Shown here piece after piece: positions 1 through 6,958 of a DNA stretch of 13,698 nt (position 1 is its first letter; every line of letters starts with the position of its first letter). A program made the translations under genes and the position numbers. Origin of the DNA: Pseudomonadota bacterium (GTDB lineage Bacteria; Pseudomonadota; Alphaproteobacteria; Rhizobiales; Rhizobiaceae); the NCBI GenBank assembly GCA_023433855.1, contig JAEYTV010000397.1:1-13698 (forward strand). Reading direction: 5' to 3'. The notes below the pieces were generated by a model, which saw nothing but the letters and a program-made list of their open reading frames with translations, ran no database searches and was not told the DNA's origin.

Positions 1-1
1 T

Positions 2-466
2 ATCTGGGTGCATCGGCTGCCGCTCAAGATGCGGTTCAAGAAGTCGAGGATCTATCTCAGCGCCATCCCCATCGTCGGCCTCGGCTTCGCAATCGGGGTC
101 CTGACCTCCGTCATGGGCGTCGGCGGCGGCTTCATCATGGTGCCGGCGATGATCTACCTCCTGCGCATCCCCACCAACGTGGTGGTCGGGACTTCGCTCT
201 TCCAGATCATCTTCGTGACGGCCTATACGACGATGGTGCAGGCGGCGACCAATTACTTCGTCGATATCGTTCTGGCGACCATCCTGATGGTGGCGGGCGT
301 GATCGGCGCCCAGTACGGCGTACGGGCCGGACAGAAGCTGCGAGGAGAGCAACTTCGCGCACTGCTGGCGCTGCTGGTGCTGGCCGTGGGGATCCGACTG
401 GCGATCGGCCTCCTGGTCACGCCCGAGGACATCTATTCTGTTGCGGTCGGGGGCCTGGCTTACTGA
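2..466 (+). CDS. TauE/SafE (TSUP) family membrane permease, 3' part only
   Basis: The reading frame is open to the left edge, so the gene begins outside the window and only about 154 C-terminal residues are present; TSUP proteins are usually 250-300 residues. The visible part has four to five hydrophobic segments. Near the start of the second half it has the glycine-rich signature GVGGGFIMVPA, followed by an IPTNVVVGTSLF stretch, which is the hallmark of the second TSUP repeat. Members move sulfite, sulfonates or other small anions across the inner membrane. Its stop codon overlaps the start of the TIGR02186 gene by one base (TGATG), so the two are very probably translated together. A GTG at position 8 can be read as a start, but it lies inside the family domain and is not the real one. 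Substrate is unknown. Confidence 0.88.
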   Translation: MWVHRLPLKMRFKKSRIYLSAIPIVGLGFAIGVLTSVMGVGGGFIMVPAMIYLLRIPTNVVVGTSLFQIIFVTAYTTMVQAATNYFVDIVLATILMVAGVIGAQYGVRAGQKLRGEQLRALLALLVLAVGIRLAIGLLVTPEDIYSVAVGGLAY

Positions 467-1269
467 TGCAGCGACTTGTTCGTGCCGCCGTCTTTGCAGC
501 GCTCTGCACATTCGCCGAGCCGGGTCTGGCGCAGGTTCCGTTCGGCGAGGCCTCGTCGGTGAAGGAGGGGCTCGAGATTGGGGCTTCCACCAGCGAGATT
601 GCAATAGCTTCGGATTTCCGGGGCGCGGACCTGACGATCTTCGGCGCGCTTACCAACGCCGACGAACTGTTCCTCGCCATCGGGCAATACGACGTGGTCG
701 TGACCCTCGAAGGACCGAAGGATTACGCCACCGTGCGCAAGAAGGAGCGCGTCTTCGGCATCTGGATGAACACCCAGTCAATGACCTTCGAACAGGTGCC
801 GGAGAGCTACTCGCTGGCGAGCACCCGCCGGATCGAAAGCATTGATCAGGCTCCGAGCCTCAACAATATCGGTGTCGGGATCGACCACCTGCCGCTGAAT
901 CCGGTCGGCTACATCCCCAACTCCGGGCTGATCAGCGAGTTTCGCGATTCCTATCGCCGGCTCAAGCTTGCCAGCGGCCTTTATCAGCGTGACACTAACG
1001 GCGTTCGCTTCGTCTCCTCCAGTCTTTTCCGTGCCTCGCTTAAGCTGCCGGCTGAGATTCCGGATGGCATGCACATGGTGCGAGCCTATCTCTTCAAAGG
1101 CGGCCAGTTGATCACCCAGAAGGAACTGCCTCTGCGCGTCGTCAAGACAGGCCTCGAACAGGCAATCACCAATGCCGCGCATGAGCGACCGATCACCTAC
1201 GGCTTCCTCTGCGTACTGATCGCAGTCATCACTGGCTGGGGCGCAAGCCTGATGTTCCGCAAAGACTAA
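466..1269 (+). CDS. TIGR02186 family protein, periplasmic with C-terminal membrane anchor
   Basis: This 267-residue protein has a signal peptide (about residues 1-23, ending GLAQ), a long soluble part with no motif I recognise as catalytic, and one hydrophobic helix at about 243-264 followed by RKD. The expected topology is a periplasmic domain tethered to the inner membrane with a very short cytoplasmic tail. The length, signal peptide and tail anchor fit TIGR02186, a family of unknown function typically found next to TauE/SafE permeases, as here. The start codon overlaps the permease stop (TGATG). The likely role is an accessory subunit or substrate-handling partner of the permease. That is inferred from the linkage alone. 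Confidence 0.85.
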   Translation: MQRLVRAAVFAALCTFAEPGLAQVPFGEASSVKEGLEIGASTSEIAIASDFRGADLTIFGALTNADELFLAIGQYDVVVTLEGPKDYATVRKKERVFGIWMNTQSMTFEQVPESYSLASTRRIESIDQAPSLNNIGVGIDHLPLNPVGYIPNSGLISEFRDSYRRLKLASGLYQRDTNGVRFVSSSLFRASLKLPAEIPDGMHMVRAYLFKGGQLITQKELPLRVVKTGLEQAITNAAHERPITYGFLCVLIAVITGWGASLMFRKD

Positions 1270-1319
1270 CGCCCGCAGCCTCGTCCTTCGTCTTATTGCA
1301 CCGCGGCAAAAGTTCGTTA

Positions 1320-1338
1320 TCCTCCCCTCCCCGGAGGA
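1320..1338 (+). promoter_or_regulatory. Possible hairpin hiding the hydrolase ribosome binding site
   Basis: TCCTCC (1320-1325) can pair with GGAGGA (1333-1338) across a 7-base loop. GGAGG (1333-1337) is the Shine-Dalgarno of the hydrolase starting at 1344, six bases further on. The complementarity is seen directly. An effect on translation is inference, because short C-rich/G-rich pairings arise easily in this GC-rich DNA. Confidence 0.35.
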
Positions 1339-1343
1339 CGTAT

Positions 1344-2294
1344 ATGACCATACTCGAAACCGGCGGCAGCAAGACGATCTCGGGCGCCACGACCACCGCA
1401 TCGCGCCCCGTCGGCCGCCCGGTGGCGCTCACCTGCCGTGACGGCGTCGTATTGCATGGACATTTCTGGCCGGCTCACGCGGCCGCGTCAGGCAGCGTGA
1501 TCATCAATCCCGCCACGGGCGTTCCTGCCCGATACTACCACTATTATGCGGATTTCCTGGCGCGCCACGGCTTCGACGTGCTGACCTACGACTATCGCGG
1601 CATCGGGCTTTCGCGGCCGGAAAGGCTCAGGGCATGCGGCTTTCGTTGGCGGGACTGGGGCGAACAGGATTTCGACGCTGCCCTGAGGCATATGGATGCA
1701 GCCCACCCCGGACGGCCGCTTTACGTCGTCGGCCATAGCATCGGAGGCTACCTGCCGGGGCTTTCGCCGCATGCGGGGCGGGTGGATCGGATGCTGACCG
1801 TCGGCGCGCAATATGCCTATTGGCGCGACTACGCCTCCGGACATCGAGCACGGCTTTTCTGGAAATGGCATGTCATCATGCCGGCGCTAACGGCGCTCTT
1901 CGGCTATTTTCCCGGCAAGCGTCTCGGCTGGCTGGAGGATCTGCCGGCCGGCGTCGCCAACGAATGGAGTTTTCGCCGGGCACGCATGGAGATGACCCAT
2001 CCTCCTGCCGAACGCGACGAGGTGCTGCGACGCTTTGGGTCTGTAAAGGCGCCGATCCTGGCGGTGGCCGTTTCCGACGATGATATCGGTACGCTGGCGG
2101 CGATCAGGCGTACACTTGCCTATTATGGAAATGCCGAAAGGCGGGTCGTGCTTCTCCGGCCCACTGAGTATGGGCTTGATTCGATCGGCCATTTCAGCCT
2201 GTTCCACTCCCGACATGCGAGCGGCTTCTGGCACGAAGCACTGTGTTGGCTGCGGGATGGCGACAATCCGTGGCCGTCTTCGACCTTGCCTTGA
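1344..2294 (+). CDS. Alpha/beta hydrolase (COG4757-like)
   Basis: This 316-residue cytoplasmic protein has no signal peptide. The nucleophile elbow GHSIGG lies at residues 130-135, with Ser132 as nucleophile. It is preceded by the strand-turn DYRGIGLS (83-90), typical of the fold. An acidic cluster DDD at 245-247 and His283 in GHFSLFH are the best candidates for the other two triad residues. The layout matches predicted alpha/beta hydrolases of COG4757; the substrate (an ester, lipid or peptide) cannot be told. An in-frame start exists at 1296, but ATG 1344 is preferred because GGAGG ends six bases before it and the extra 16 residues look non-conserved. It lies 74 bases after the TIGR02186 gene, and its stop lies inside the regulatory repeat of the next gene. 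Confidence 0.85.
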   Translation: MTILETGGSKTISGATTTASRPVGRPVALTCRDGVVLHGHFWPAHAAASGSVIINPATGVPARYYHYYADFLARHGFDVLTYDYRGIGLSRPERLRACGFRWRDWGEQDFDAALRHMDAAHPGRPLYVVGHSIGGYLPGLSPHAGRVDRMLTVGAQYAYWRDYASGHRARLFWKWHVIMPALTALFGYFPGKRLGWLEDLPAGVANEWSFRRARMEMTHPPAERDEVLRRFGSVKAPILAVAVSDDDIGTLAAIRRTLAYYGNAERRVVLLRPTEYGLDSIGHFSLFHSRHASGFWHEALCWLRDGDNPWPSSTLP

Positions 2295-2306
2295 GCCAGG
2301 TCAAGG
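2289..2306 (+). promoter_or_regulatory. FNR/FixK-like binding site (anaerobox candidate)
   Basis: Perfect 6-base arms CCTTGA and TCAAGG flank GCCAGG. The core TTGAG-N4-GTCAA differs from the FixK/FNR pattern TTGAY-N4-RTCAA at one position. The centre (2297/2298) lies about 28 bases before a -10-like TATCCT (2326-2331), which puts it near -40.5, close to the -41.5 of class II Crp/FNR activation. It overlaps the hydrolase stop codon. The geometry and sequence are seen; oxygen control is inferred. Confidence 0.6.
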
Positions 2307-2325
2307 ATCAACTCCCTGGAACCGC

Positions 2326-2331
2326 TATCCT
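2326..2331 (+). promoter_or_regulatory. Candidate -10 element of the universal stress protein gene
   Basis: TATCCT (4 of 6 matches to TATAAT) lies 26 bases before the start codon. No good -35 is present, which fits an activator-dependent promoter using the FNR/FixK-like repeat upstream. Transcription would start near 2338, leaving a leader of about 18 bases that contains the AAGGAG ribosome binding site at 2344-2349. Confidence 0.4.
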
Positions 2332-2356
2332 GGCAGCCGCAACAAGGAGTAACGCC

Positions 2357-2794
2357 ATGTACAAGCATATCCTGATTCCAACCGACGGATCGCCTCTTTC
2401 AACGCAAGCCGTTGAGAAAGCCCTCGATTTCGCGCACGCAATTGGGGCGGAGGCCACTGTTCTCGTTGTCATCGAGCCGCTTCAGGTTTTCACGGTCAAC
2501 CCGAGCGGGCTCGAAACGGCCTATGCCGAATACGACCGCATGAGCAACGAGGCTGCCGACGGTACTCTGCTCGCTGCCAAGGAAGTGGCCAAACAGCGCA
2601 TGGTCGCTTGTGAAACCATCAAGCTCATCAGCCTTGATCCGGCCAAAACCATAGTGGAGACGGCTGAACGGCATGGCTGCGACATTATCGCAATGGCCTC
2701 GCATGGCCGCTCCGGCTTCAAGGCCTTCATGCTCGGCAGCGTTACCATGAAGGTCCTGTCGCATTCCAAGGTACCAGTACTCGTCTATCGCTGA
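2357..2794 (+). CDS. Universal stress protein, single UspA domain
   Basis: This 145-residue protein has the usual length for a single Usp domain. It opens with MYKHILIPTDGS (Asp10 is the conserved nucleotide-site aspartate) and ends with the nucleotide loop ASHGRSG (114-120), then LGS (126-128) and SKVPVLV. This matches the ATP-binding pattern G-2x-G-9x-G-S except that the first glycine is Ala114, a common variant. Such proteins are small cytoplasmic dimers that help cells survive starvation, oxygen limitation and other stresses. The start at 2357 is chosen because AAGGAG (2344-2349) precedes it at a normal distance; a longer frame from 2243 would run back into the hydrolase gene. It probably has its own promoter controlled by an FNR/FixK-type regulator. 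Its stop is one base from that of the convergent pdeM. Confidence 0.93.
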   Translation: MYKHILIPTDGSPLSTQAVEKALDFAHAIGAEATVLVVIEPLQVFTVNPSGLETAYAEYDRMSNEAADGTLLAAKEVAKQRMVACETIKLISLDPAKTIVETAERHGCDIIAMASHGRSGFKAFMLGSVTMKVLSHSKVPVLVYR

Positions 2795-2795
2795 A

Positions 2796-3524
2796 TCAAG
2801 CGGTGAGGCTGCCGAACCGCACCGAGTAGATGCGGTCGCGACCGAGCAGATGCGCCACCAGCGTCTCGCGGTTGAACAGGCCATGCACCGCCTGATGGCG
2901 CAGATCGAGTCCACCGGCAAGAACGCCAAAGGCCGGCATGACGAGGCGGTTGCCGTCGCTGGCAAAACACGGGCGACGGACCGATTTTTCGCGGCGACGA
3001 ACGGTTGCTGCTGGATGAAGGTGGCCGGCGATTTCGCCCCTGCCGGAAATCAGGCTGGGCTCGTGGCGGAAAACCAGACCACCATAGATCAACTCGTCCA
3101 AGCAGACACCGGGCAGATCCACCGTTCCGTCGGGATCGTGGTTGCCGTTGATCCAGATCCAGTCCCGGCCGCGCACCATATCAGCGATCAGCTTGCGCAG
3201 ATCGGCCGGCAAATGCTGCGAGCCTTTGCGGTCATGGAAATTGTCGCCGAGCGAGACGACGACTGCCGGATCGTACCGGGTGATGACGGCGGAAAGGATA
3301 TTGAGCGTCGCGACCGTGTCGTAAGGCGGCAGCATCATACCTCGACGGGCAAAGGCTGCACCCTTTTCCAGGTGCAGGTCCGAGACGACGAGCATCCGCG
3401 TTTCCGGCAGGTAAAGACCGCCCAACGGATCGCAAACGGCAACGGCGCCGCTCACGACGATCTCTTCCGCTCCGGTTGCCTGGCCTGTCATGACGGTGCG
3501 GGCAGCGAGCCCAAGGCGATGCAT
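2796..3524 (-). CDS. pdeM: PdeM, ligase-associated DNA damage response endonuclease (metallophosphoesterase)
   Basis: With the start at 3524 this is a 242-residue calcineurin-like metallophosphoesterase. All metal-binding blocks are visible in order: SDLHLEKG (48-55), GDNFHD (93-98), NGNHD (126-130), the histidine in FRHEP (152-156) and GHLHP (167-171). This arrangement with the LYLPETRMLVVSDLHLEKGAA region is that of PdeM, described as the endonuclease partner of an Lhr-type helicase in the ligase-associated repair set. The helicase gene lies immediately upstream on the same strand, its stop 73 bases before this start. The frame extends further, to 3617, inside the helicase gene. I prefer ATG 3524 because homologues begin with a similar HRL-like stretch, but the ribosome binding site is weak (GGAAAG), so ATG 3560 is possible. 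Confidence 0.88.
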   Translation of the reverse strand: MHRLGLAARTVMTGQATGAEEIVVSGAVAVCDPLGGLYLPETRMLVVSDLHLEKGAAFARRGMMLPPYDTVATLNILSAVITRYDPAVVVSLGDNFHDRKGSQHLPADLRKLIADMVRGRDWIWINGNHDPDGTVDLPGVCLDELIYGGLVFRHEPSLISGRGEIAGHLHPAATVRRREKSVRRPCFASDGNRLVMPAFGVLAGGLDLRHQAVHGLFNRETLVAHLLGRDRIYSVRFGSLTA

Positions 3525-3597
3525 CAAGTTCGTTTCTTTCCAATGCCCTGTCGTTTGCATCCCTGTACCTATCACAGGAATGACAGAGGACGCTGGA

Positions 3598-6144
3598 TCA
3601 CGACAACGCCTCCGCAATCAGATCCTCGGCGGCCTCCTGAAGCACCGCGTCATGCGCTTCGCCCGGGACGCTTTCCTTGCCGATCTCCAGCATGATCGGA
3701 ACGGCTAGCGGCGAGACCCGGTCGAGATCGCGGTGGGTGATGTGCCCCCTGATTCGAGCCAGCATATCGCCTAACCGGCTCAGATCCAAAAGACCGGACG
3801 CCGCATCCCGGCGCGTCGCCTCCAGGAGCACATGGTCCGGCTCATGGGTGCGTAGAACGTCGTATATCAGATCGGTCGAGACTGTGACCTGTCTCCCTGT
3901 CTTCTCCCTGCCCGGATGACGGCGCTCGATCAAGCCTGAAATCACGGCGCAATTGCGGAAAGTGCGCTTCAGCATGTAACTTTCGTTGAGCCAGGCTTCG
4001 AGATCGTCGCCAAGCATGTCCTCGTCAAAGAGATCGGACAGGCTCAGGCGACCCGCCTTCACCATTGCACCGACATCATTGAGCGCCCAGACCGCCAGGG
4101 AATAGTCCGTTGCGACAAAGCCCAGCGGCCGTGCACCGGCGCGTTCGAGCCGACGGGTCAGGAGCATACCGAGTGTCTGGTGCGCAAGCCGTCCTTCAAA
4201 ACAGTAGGCGACCATGAAGAACCGCTTGCCGCGCGGGAAGGTCTCGATCAGCAGTTCGTCCCGGCGTGGCAGCATCGAACGTTCCAGCTGGATGTTGAGC
4301 CAGTCCCGCACCTGGTCGGGCAAGGCATCGCGGCGATCGGGGTCGGCAAGCATGGCGCGGACCTGGTCCGCAAGGTAGGTCGTCAGCGGGAACTTGCCGC
4401 CGGCGTAGGCCGGTATCTTGGGATCGAGCGAAAAAGCATTGGAAACAAGACATTCGTTTTCGCGGATGCCTTCAAAACGCAGGACCTTGCCGGCGAAGAG
4501 GAAGGTATCGCCCTGCACGAGCTGTTCGAGAAAATATTCCTCGACTTTACCGAGCGACAGTCCGCCGCGGCCCAATGTCCCCTTGGCATTGCGCTTGACG
4601 AGGCGGACATTGAGTTCGGTCGCTTCGACAATTGTGCCGAGGTTCAGGCGGTATTGCTGGGCAACCTGCGGATTGGAGACGCGCCAGCGGCCGTCCTTCA
4701 TCTTGCGGATCTTCGCATACCGTTCGTAGGAGCGCAGCGCGTAACCGCCGGTCGCCACGAAATCGACGATCCGCTCGAACATGTCCCAGGAGAGGTTCGC
4801 ATAAGGCGAGGCGGAGACAATCTCCTCGTAGAGTTCCAGTGGATCGAACGGTTCGGCGCAGGCCATGCCCAGCGCATGCTGGGCGAGCACATCGAGCGCC
4901 CCCTCTCCTACCGGCGGCGTATCCTGCGCGCCGAGATAGTTCGCGTCGAGTGCGGCCTGGCATTCCATAACCTCGAAGCGGTTGGCAGGCACGAGGATCG
5001 CCTTCGATGGTTGGTCCATGCGGTGGTTGGAGCGGCCGATGCGTTGCGCAAGCCGGGAAGCGCCCTTCGGCGCACCTATGTGGACAACGAGATCGACGTC
5101 GCCCCAGTCGATGCCCATGTCCAGTGTCGAGGTAGCGACGACGGCTCGGAGCTTGTTGGCGGCCATGGCGGCCTCAACCTTGCGGCGCTGGCCGGCGTCG
5201 AGCGAGCCGTGATGCAGGGCGATAGGCAGGTTGTCCTCGTTGATCGTCCAGAGCGTCTGGAAAAGGAGTTCTGCCTGGAACCGGGTGTTGACGAAGATCA
5301 GCGTCGTCTTGTGGCGTTTGATCTCCTCGTAAACCTCGGGGATCGCATAGGTTGAAACGTGGCCGGACCAGGGAATACGGTCCTCAGTCTTCATGATGGT
5401 GATGTCGGGTGCGGCGCCCCCCATGATGTGGACCAGGCCAGCGGGTGGCGCTGCGCGTTCGCCTTGCGGAACAAGCCATCGCTGCAGGTCCATCGGATCG
5501 GCGACGGTGGCGGACAGGCCGATCGTGCGGACGTTCGGCGCATGCCTGCGGATGCGGGCAAGGCCGAGTGAGAGCAGATGGCCCCGCTTGGAGGTGACCA
5601 GCGAATGCAGTTCGTCAAGGACGACGTACTTCAGGTCCTTGAAGAACCGGCCCGCTTCCTTGTTGGCCAACAGAAGGGCCACCTGTTCCGGGGTGGTCAG
5701 GAGGATGTCCGGCGGATTGAGCTTCTGGCGCTGGCGCTTTGCCTGCGGGGTATCACCGGTACGGTTCTCGATGGTGACGGAAAGCCCCATTTCGGTCACG
5801 GGCTTCATCAGGTTGCGTTCGATATCGACCGTCAGCGCCTTCAAGGGTGAGATGTAAAGCGTGTGGATGCCGGTGAAGGCGGAGCCCGGCGGGATCTTGC
5901 CGCGGCGCGTCAGATCGGTCAGCGACGGCAGGAAACCGGCGAGCGTCTTGCCGGCGCCAGTCGGCGCGATCAGCAGCATGTTTTCGCCCGCCGTTGCCCT
6001 GCTCAGCAGCTCCAGCTGATGGGCGCGCGGCTGCCAGCCCTTCTCGGCGAACCATTTGAGGAACGGCCGGGGAAGAAGCGCGGCATCACGGCCGGAGGGA
6101 TGGGTTTCAAGGATATCCACGAGACGGAAGATAAGCGTAAGCAC
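3598..6144 (-). CDS. Ligase-associated DNA damage response DEXH-box helicase (Lhr-Core type)
   Basis: This 848-residue superfamily 2 helicase shows Walker A PTGAGKT (61-67), the Walker B box DELH (177-180), SAT (211-213), NTR (286-288), HHGS (311-314), TSTLDMGIDWGDVDLVV (338-354) and motif VI QRIGRSNHR (367-375). The C-terminal half (about 410-848) contains the winged-helix and Lhr-type beta-barrel region, including VEATELNVRLVKRNAKGTLG. Bacterial Lhr-Core proteins are ATP-driven 3'-5' single-stranded DNA translocases. The copies paired with pdeM, as here, belong to a repair set with an ATP-dependent ligase and a nuclease. The only early start is GTG 6144, with no clear ribosome binding site. 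GTG 6120 is the alternative, and the next ATG (residue 56) would cut into the helicase core. The ligase and nuclease genes are not in the window. Confidence 0.92.
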   Translation of the reverse strand: MLTLIFRLVDILETHPSGRDAALLPRPFLKWFAEKGWQPRAHQLELLSRATAGENMLLIAPTGAGKTLAGFLPSLTDLTRRGKIPPGSAFTGIHTLYISPLKALTVDIERNLMKPVTEMGLSVTIENRTGDTPQAKRQRQKLNPPDILLTTPEQVALLLANKEAGRFFKDLKYVVLDELHSLVTSKRGHLLSLGLARIRRHAPNVRTIGLSATVADPMDLQRWLVPQGERAAPPAGLVHIMGGAAPDITIMKTEDRIPWSGHVSTYAIPEVYEEIKRHKTTLIFVNTRFQAELLFQTLWTINEDNLPIALHHGSLDAGQRRKVEAAMAANKLRAVVATSTLDMGIDWGDVDLVVHIGAPKGASRLAQRIGRSNHRMDQPSKAILVPANRFEVMECQAALDANYLGAQDTPPVGEGALDVLAQHALGMACAEPFDPLELYEEIVSASPYANLSWDMFERIVDFVATGGYALRSYERYAKIRKMKDGRWRVSNPQVAQQYRLNLGTIVEATELNVRLVKRNAKGTLGRGGLSLGKVEEYFLEQLVQGDTFLFAGKVLRFEGIRENECLVSNAFSLDPKIPAYAGGKFPLTTYLADQVRAMLADPDRRDALPDQVRDWLNIQLERSMLPRRDELLIETFPRGKRFFMVAYCFEGRLAHQTLGMLLTRRLERAGARPLGFVATDYSLAVWALNDVGAMVKAGRLSLSDLFDEDMLGDDLEAWLNESYMLKRTFRNCAVISGLIERRHPGREKTGRQVTVSTDLIYDVLRTHEPDHVLLEATRRDAASGLLDLSRLGDMLARIRGHITHRDLDRVSPLAVPIMLEIGKESVPGEAHDAVLQEAAEDLIAEALS

Positions 6145-6245
6145 TGGAAAAAGAAGAGTGCTCGACGCCGATGCAACATCGTGGATGCCATCATCACCGT
6201 CGCAATGGGCATCGATGCCTGAAAGCGGCTATGCGTCCGTTTCCG

Positions 6246-6264
6246 TGCGATGCATCCGATCGCA
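6246..6264. repeat. Inverted repeat TGCGAT-N7-ATCGCA
   Basis: Perfect 6-base arms (6246-6251 and 6259-6264) surround a 7-base spacer in the 160-base gap between the downstream YitT gene and the helicase start. It could be a regulator site for the helicase or part of a termination region for the YitT pair. No T-tract follows on either strand, so a simple terminator is not supported. Confidence 0.3.
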
Positions 6265-6304
6265 AGCCGGCAAACGCGGCCTGATCACCGGGCCGGCATT
6301 ATTG

Positions 6305-6958
6305 CTAGCGAACAATGTATCGGTCCGTGCGATGGTTGATGGCGAGCGTCATGTTCAAGGTGACCGCTGCAAGGATCGAGCAGAGAATGACGAGGGGGCT
6401 GGCGACAAAAAAGGAGAGCGCCAGCACCACTCCATCGAGGCCGAGCTGGACGAAGCCAGCCCGCCAACCAAACCGATCCTGCAGGTATAGCGCCAGGACG
6501 CCGAAACCACCGAGTGAAGCTCGATGGCGGAAAAGGATGAGCATGCCGCAGCCGATCAGCAGCCCGCCGAACAGGGCCGCGACGATCGGATCTATGTGAT
6601 CGACGGCGATGAGTCTGGGCAACAAGCCGGTCAGCGCGGACGTGGTGGCCACAGCGGCGAAGGTTTTTGCGGTAAAGACGAAGCCGAGCCGTTTATAGGC
6701 GAGCCAGTAGAACGGCAGGTTCAGCACGAAGAAGGCCGCGCCGAAGCCCACATCGGCGGAATAGCGCAAGAGGAAACCAAGCCCCGCAGTGCCGCCGATG
6801 AGGAGATTGGCCGCGGACAAAAGCGTGACGCCAAGAGCGGCGAGCATGCTACCGGCAGCGATACCCTGCACGTCTTCAAGCACGGAATGCCGGTCGGAAT
6901 TCGATGCCCAGAAACCGATCGGCGACTTGCCTTCCGCGGTGCTGCTGCCGTCTGCCAT
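6305..6958 (-). CDS. YitT family membrane protein (second of a tandem pair)
   Basis: This 217-residue integral membrane protein has about five to six hydrophobic helices. It carries the family stretches GGTAGLGFLLRY, NLPFYWLAYKRLG, RHRASLGGFGVLALYLQDRF and the ending INHRTDRYIVR. It lacks the soluble C-terminal DUF2179 domain found in longer YitT proteins of Firmicutes. Function is unknown; the family is thought to be transport-related. ATG 6958 is preferred over the earlier in-frame start at 7039 because it overlaps the stop of the upstream paralogue (TGATG), the usual sign of coupling, and because the extra 27 residues overlap that gene. Its paralogue is similar throughout, so the pair arose by duplication. 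Confidence 0.85.
   Translation of the reverse strand: MADGSSTAEGKSPIGFWASNSDRHSVLEDVQGIAAGSMLAALGVTLLSAANLLIGGTAGLGFLLRYSADVGFGAAFFVLNLPFYWLAYKRLGFVFTAKTFAAVATTSALTGLLPRLIAVDHIDPIVAALFGGLLIGCGMLILFRHRASLGGFGVLALYLQDRFGWRAGFVQLGLDGVVLALSFFVASPLVILCSILAAVTLNMTLAINHRTDRYIVR

Noticed and set aside
1296..1309. TTGC-N6-GCAA as a third copy of a TTGC/GCAA operator (with 7634-7644 and 12328-12338)
   Set aside because: The spacers differ (6, 3 and 1 bases), so one dimeric regulator could not read all three; probably chance.
778..1401. 207-codon open frame on the - strand
   Set aside because: It is a shadow of the TIGR02186 gene, without motif or ribosome binding site.
2800..2820. GCGGT/ACCGC stem at the usp-pdeM junction as a bidirectional terminator
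   Set aside because: A 5-base stem with an 11-base loop inside the pdeM coding end, with no T-tract.
4180..5355. 391-codon open frame on the + strand
   Set aside because: It is antisense to the Lhr helicase, whose motifs are intact in the opposite strand.
6266..6297. GC-rich stems (GCCGGC pair, CGGCC/GGCCG) just after the YitT pair, as a terminator
   Set aside because: The stems are short or have a long loop, and no T-tract follows on the minus strand.
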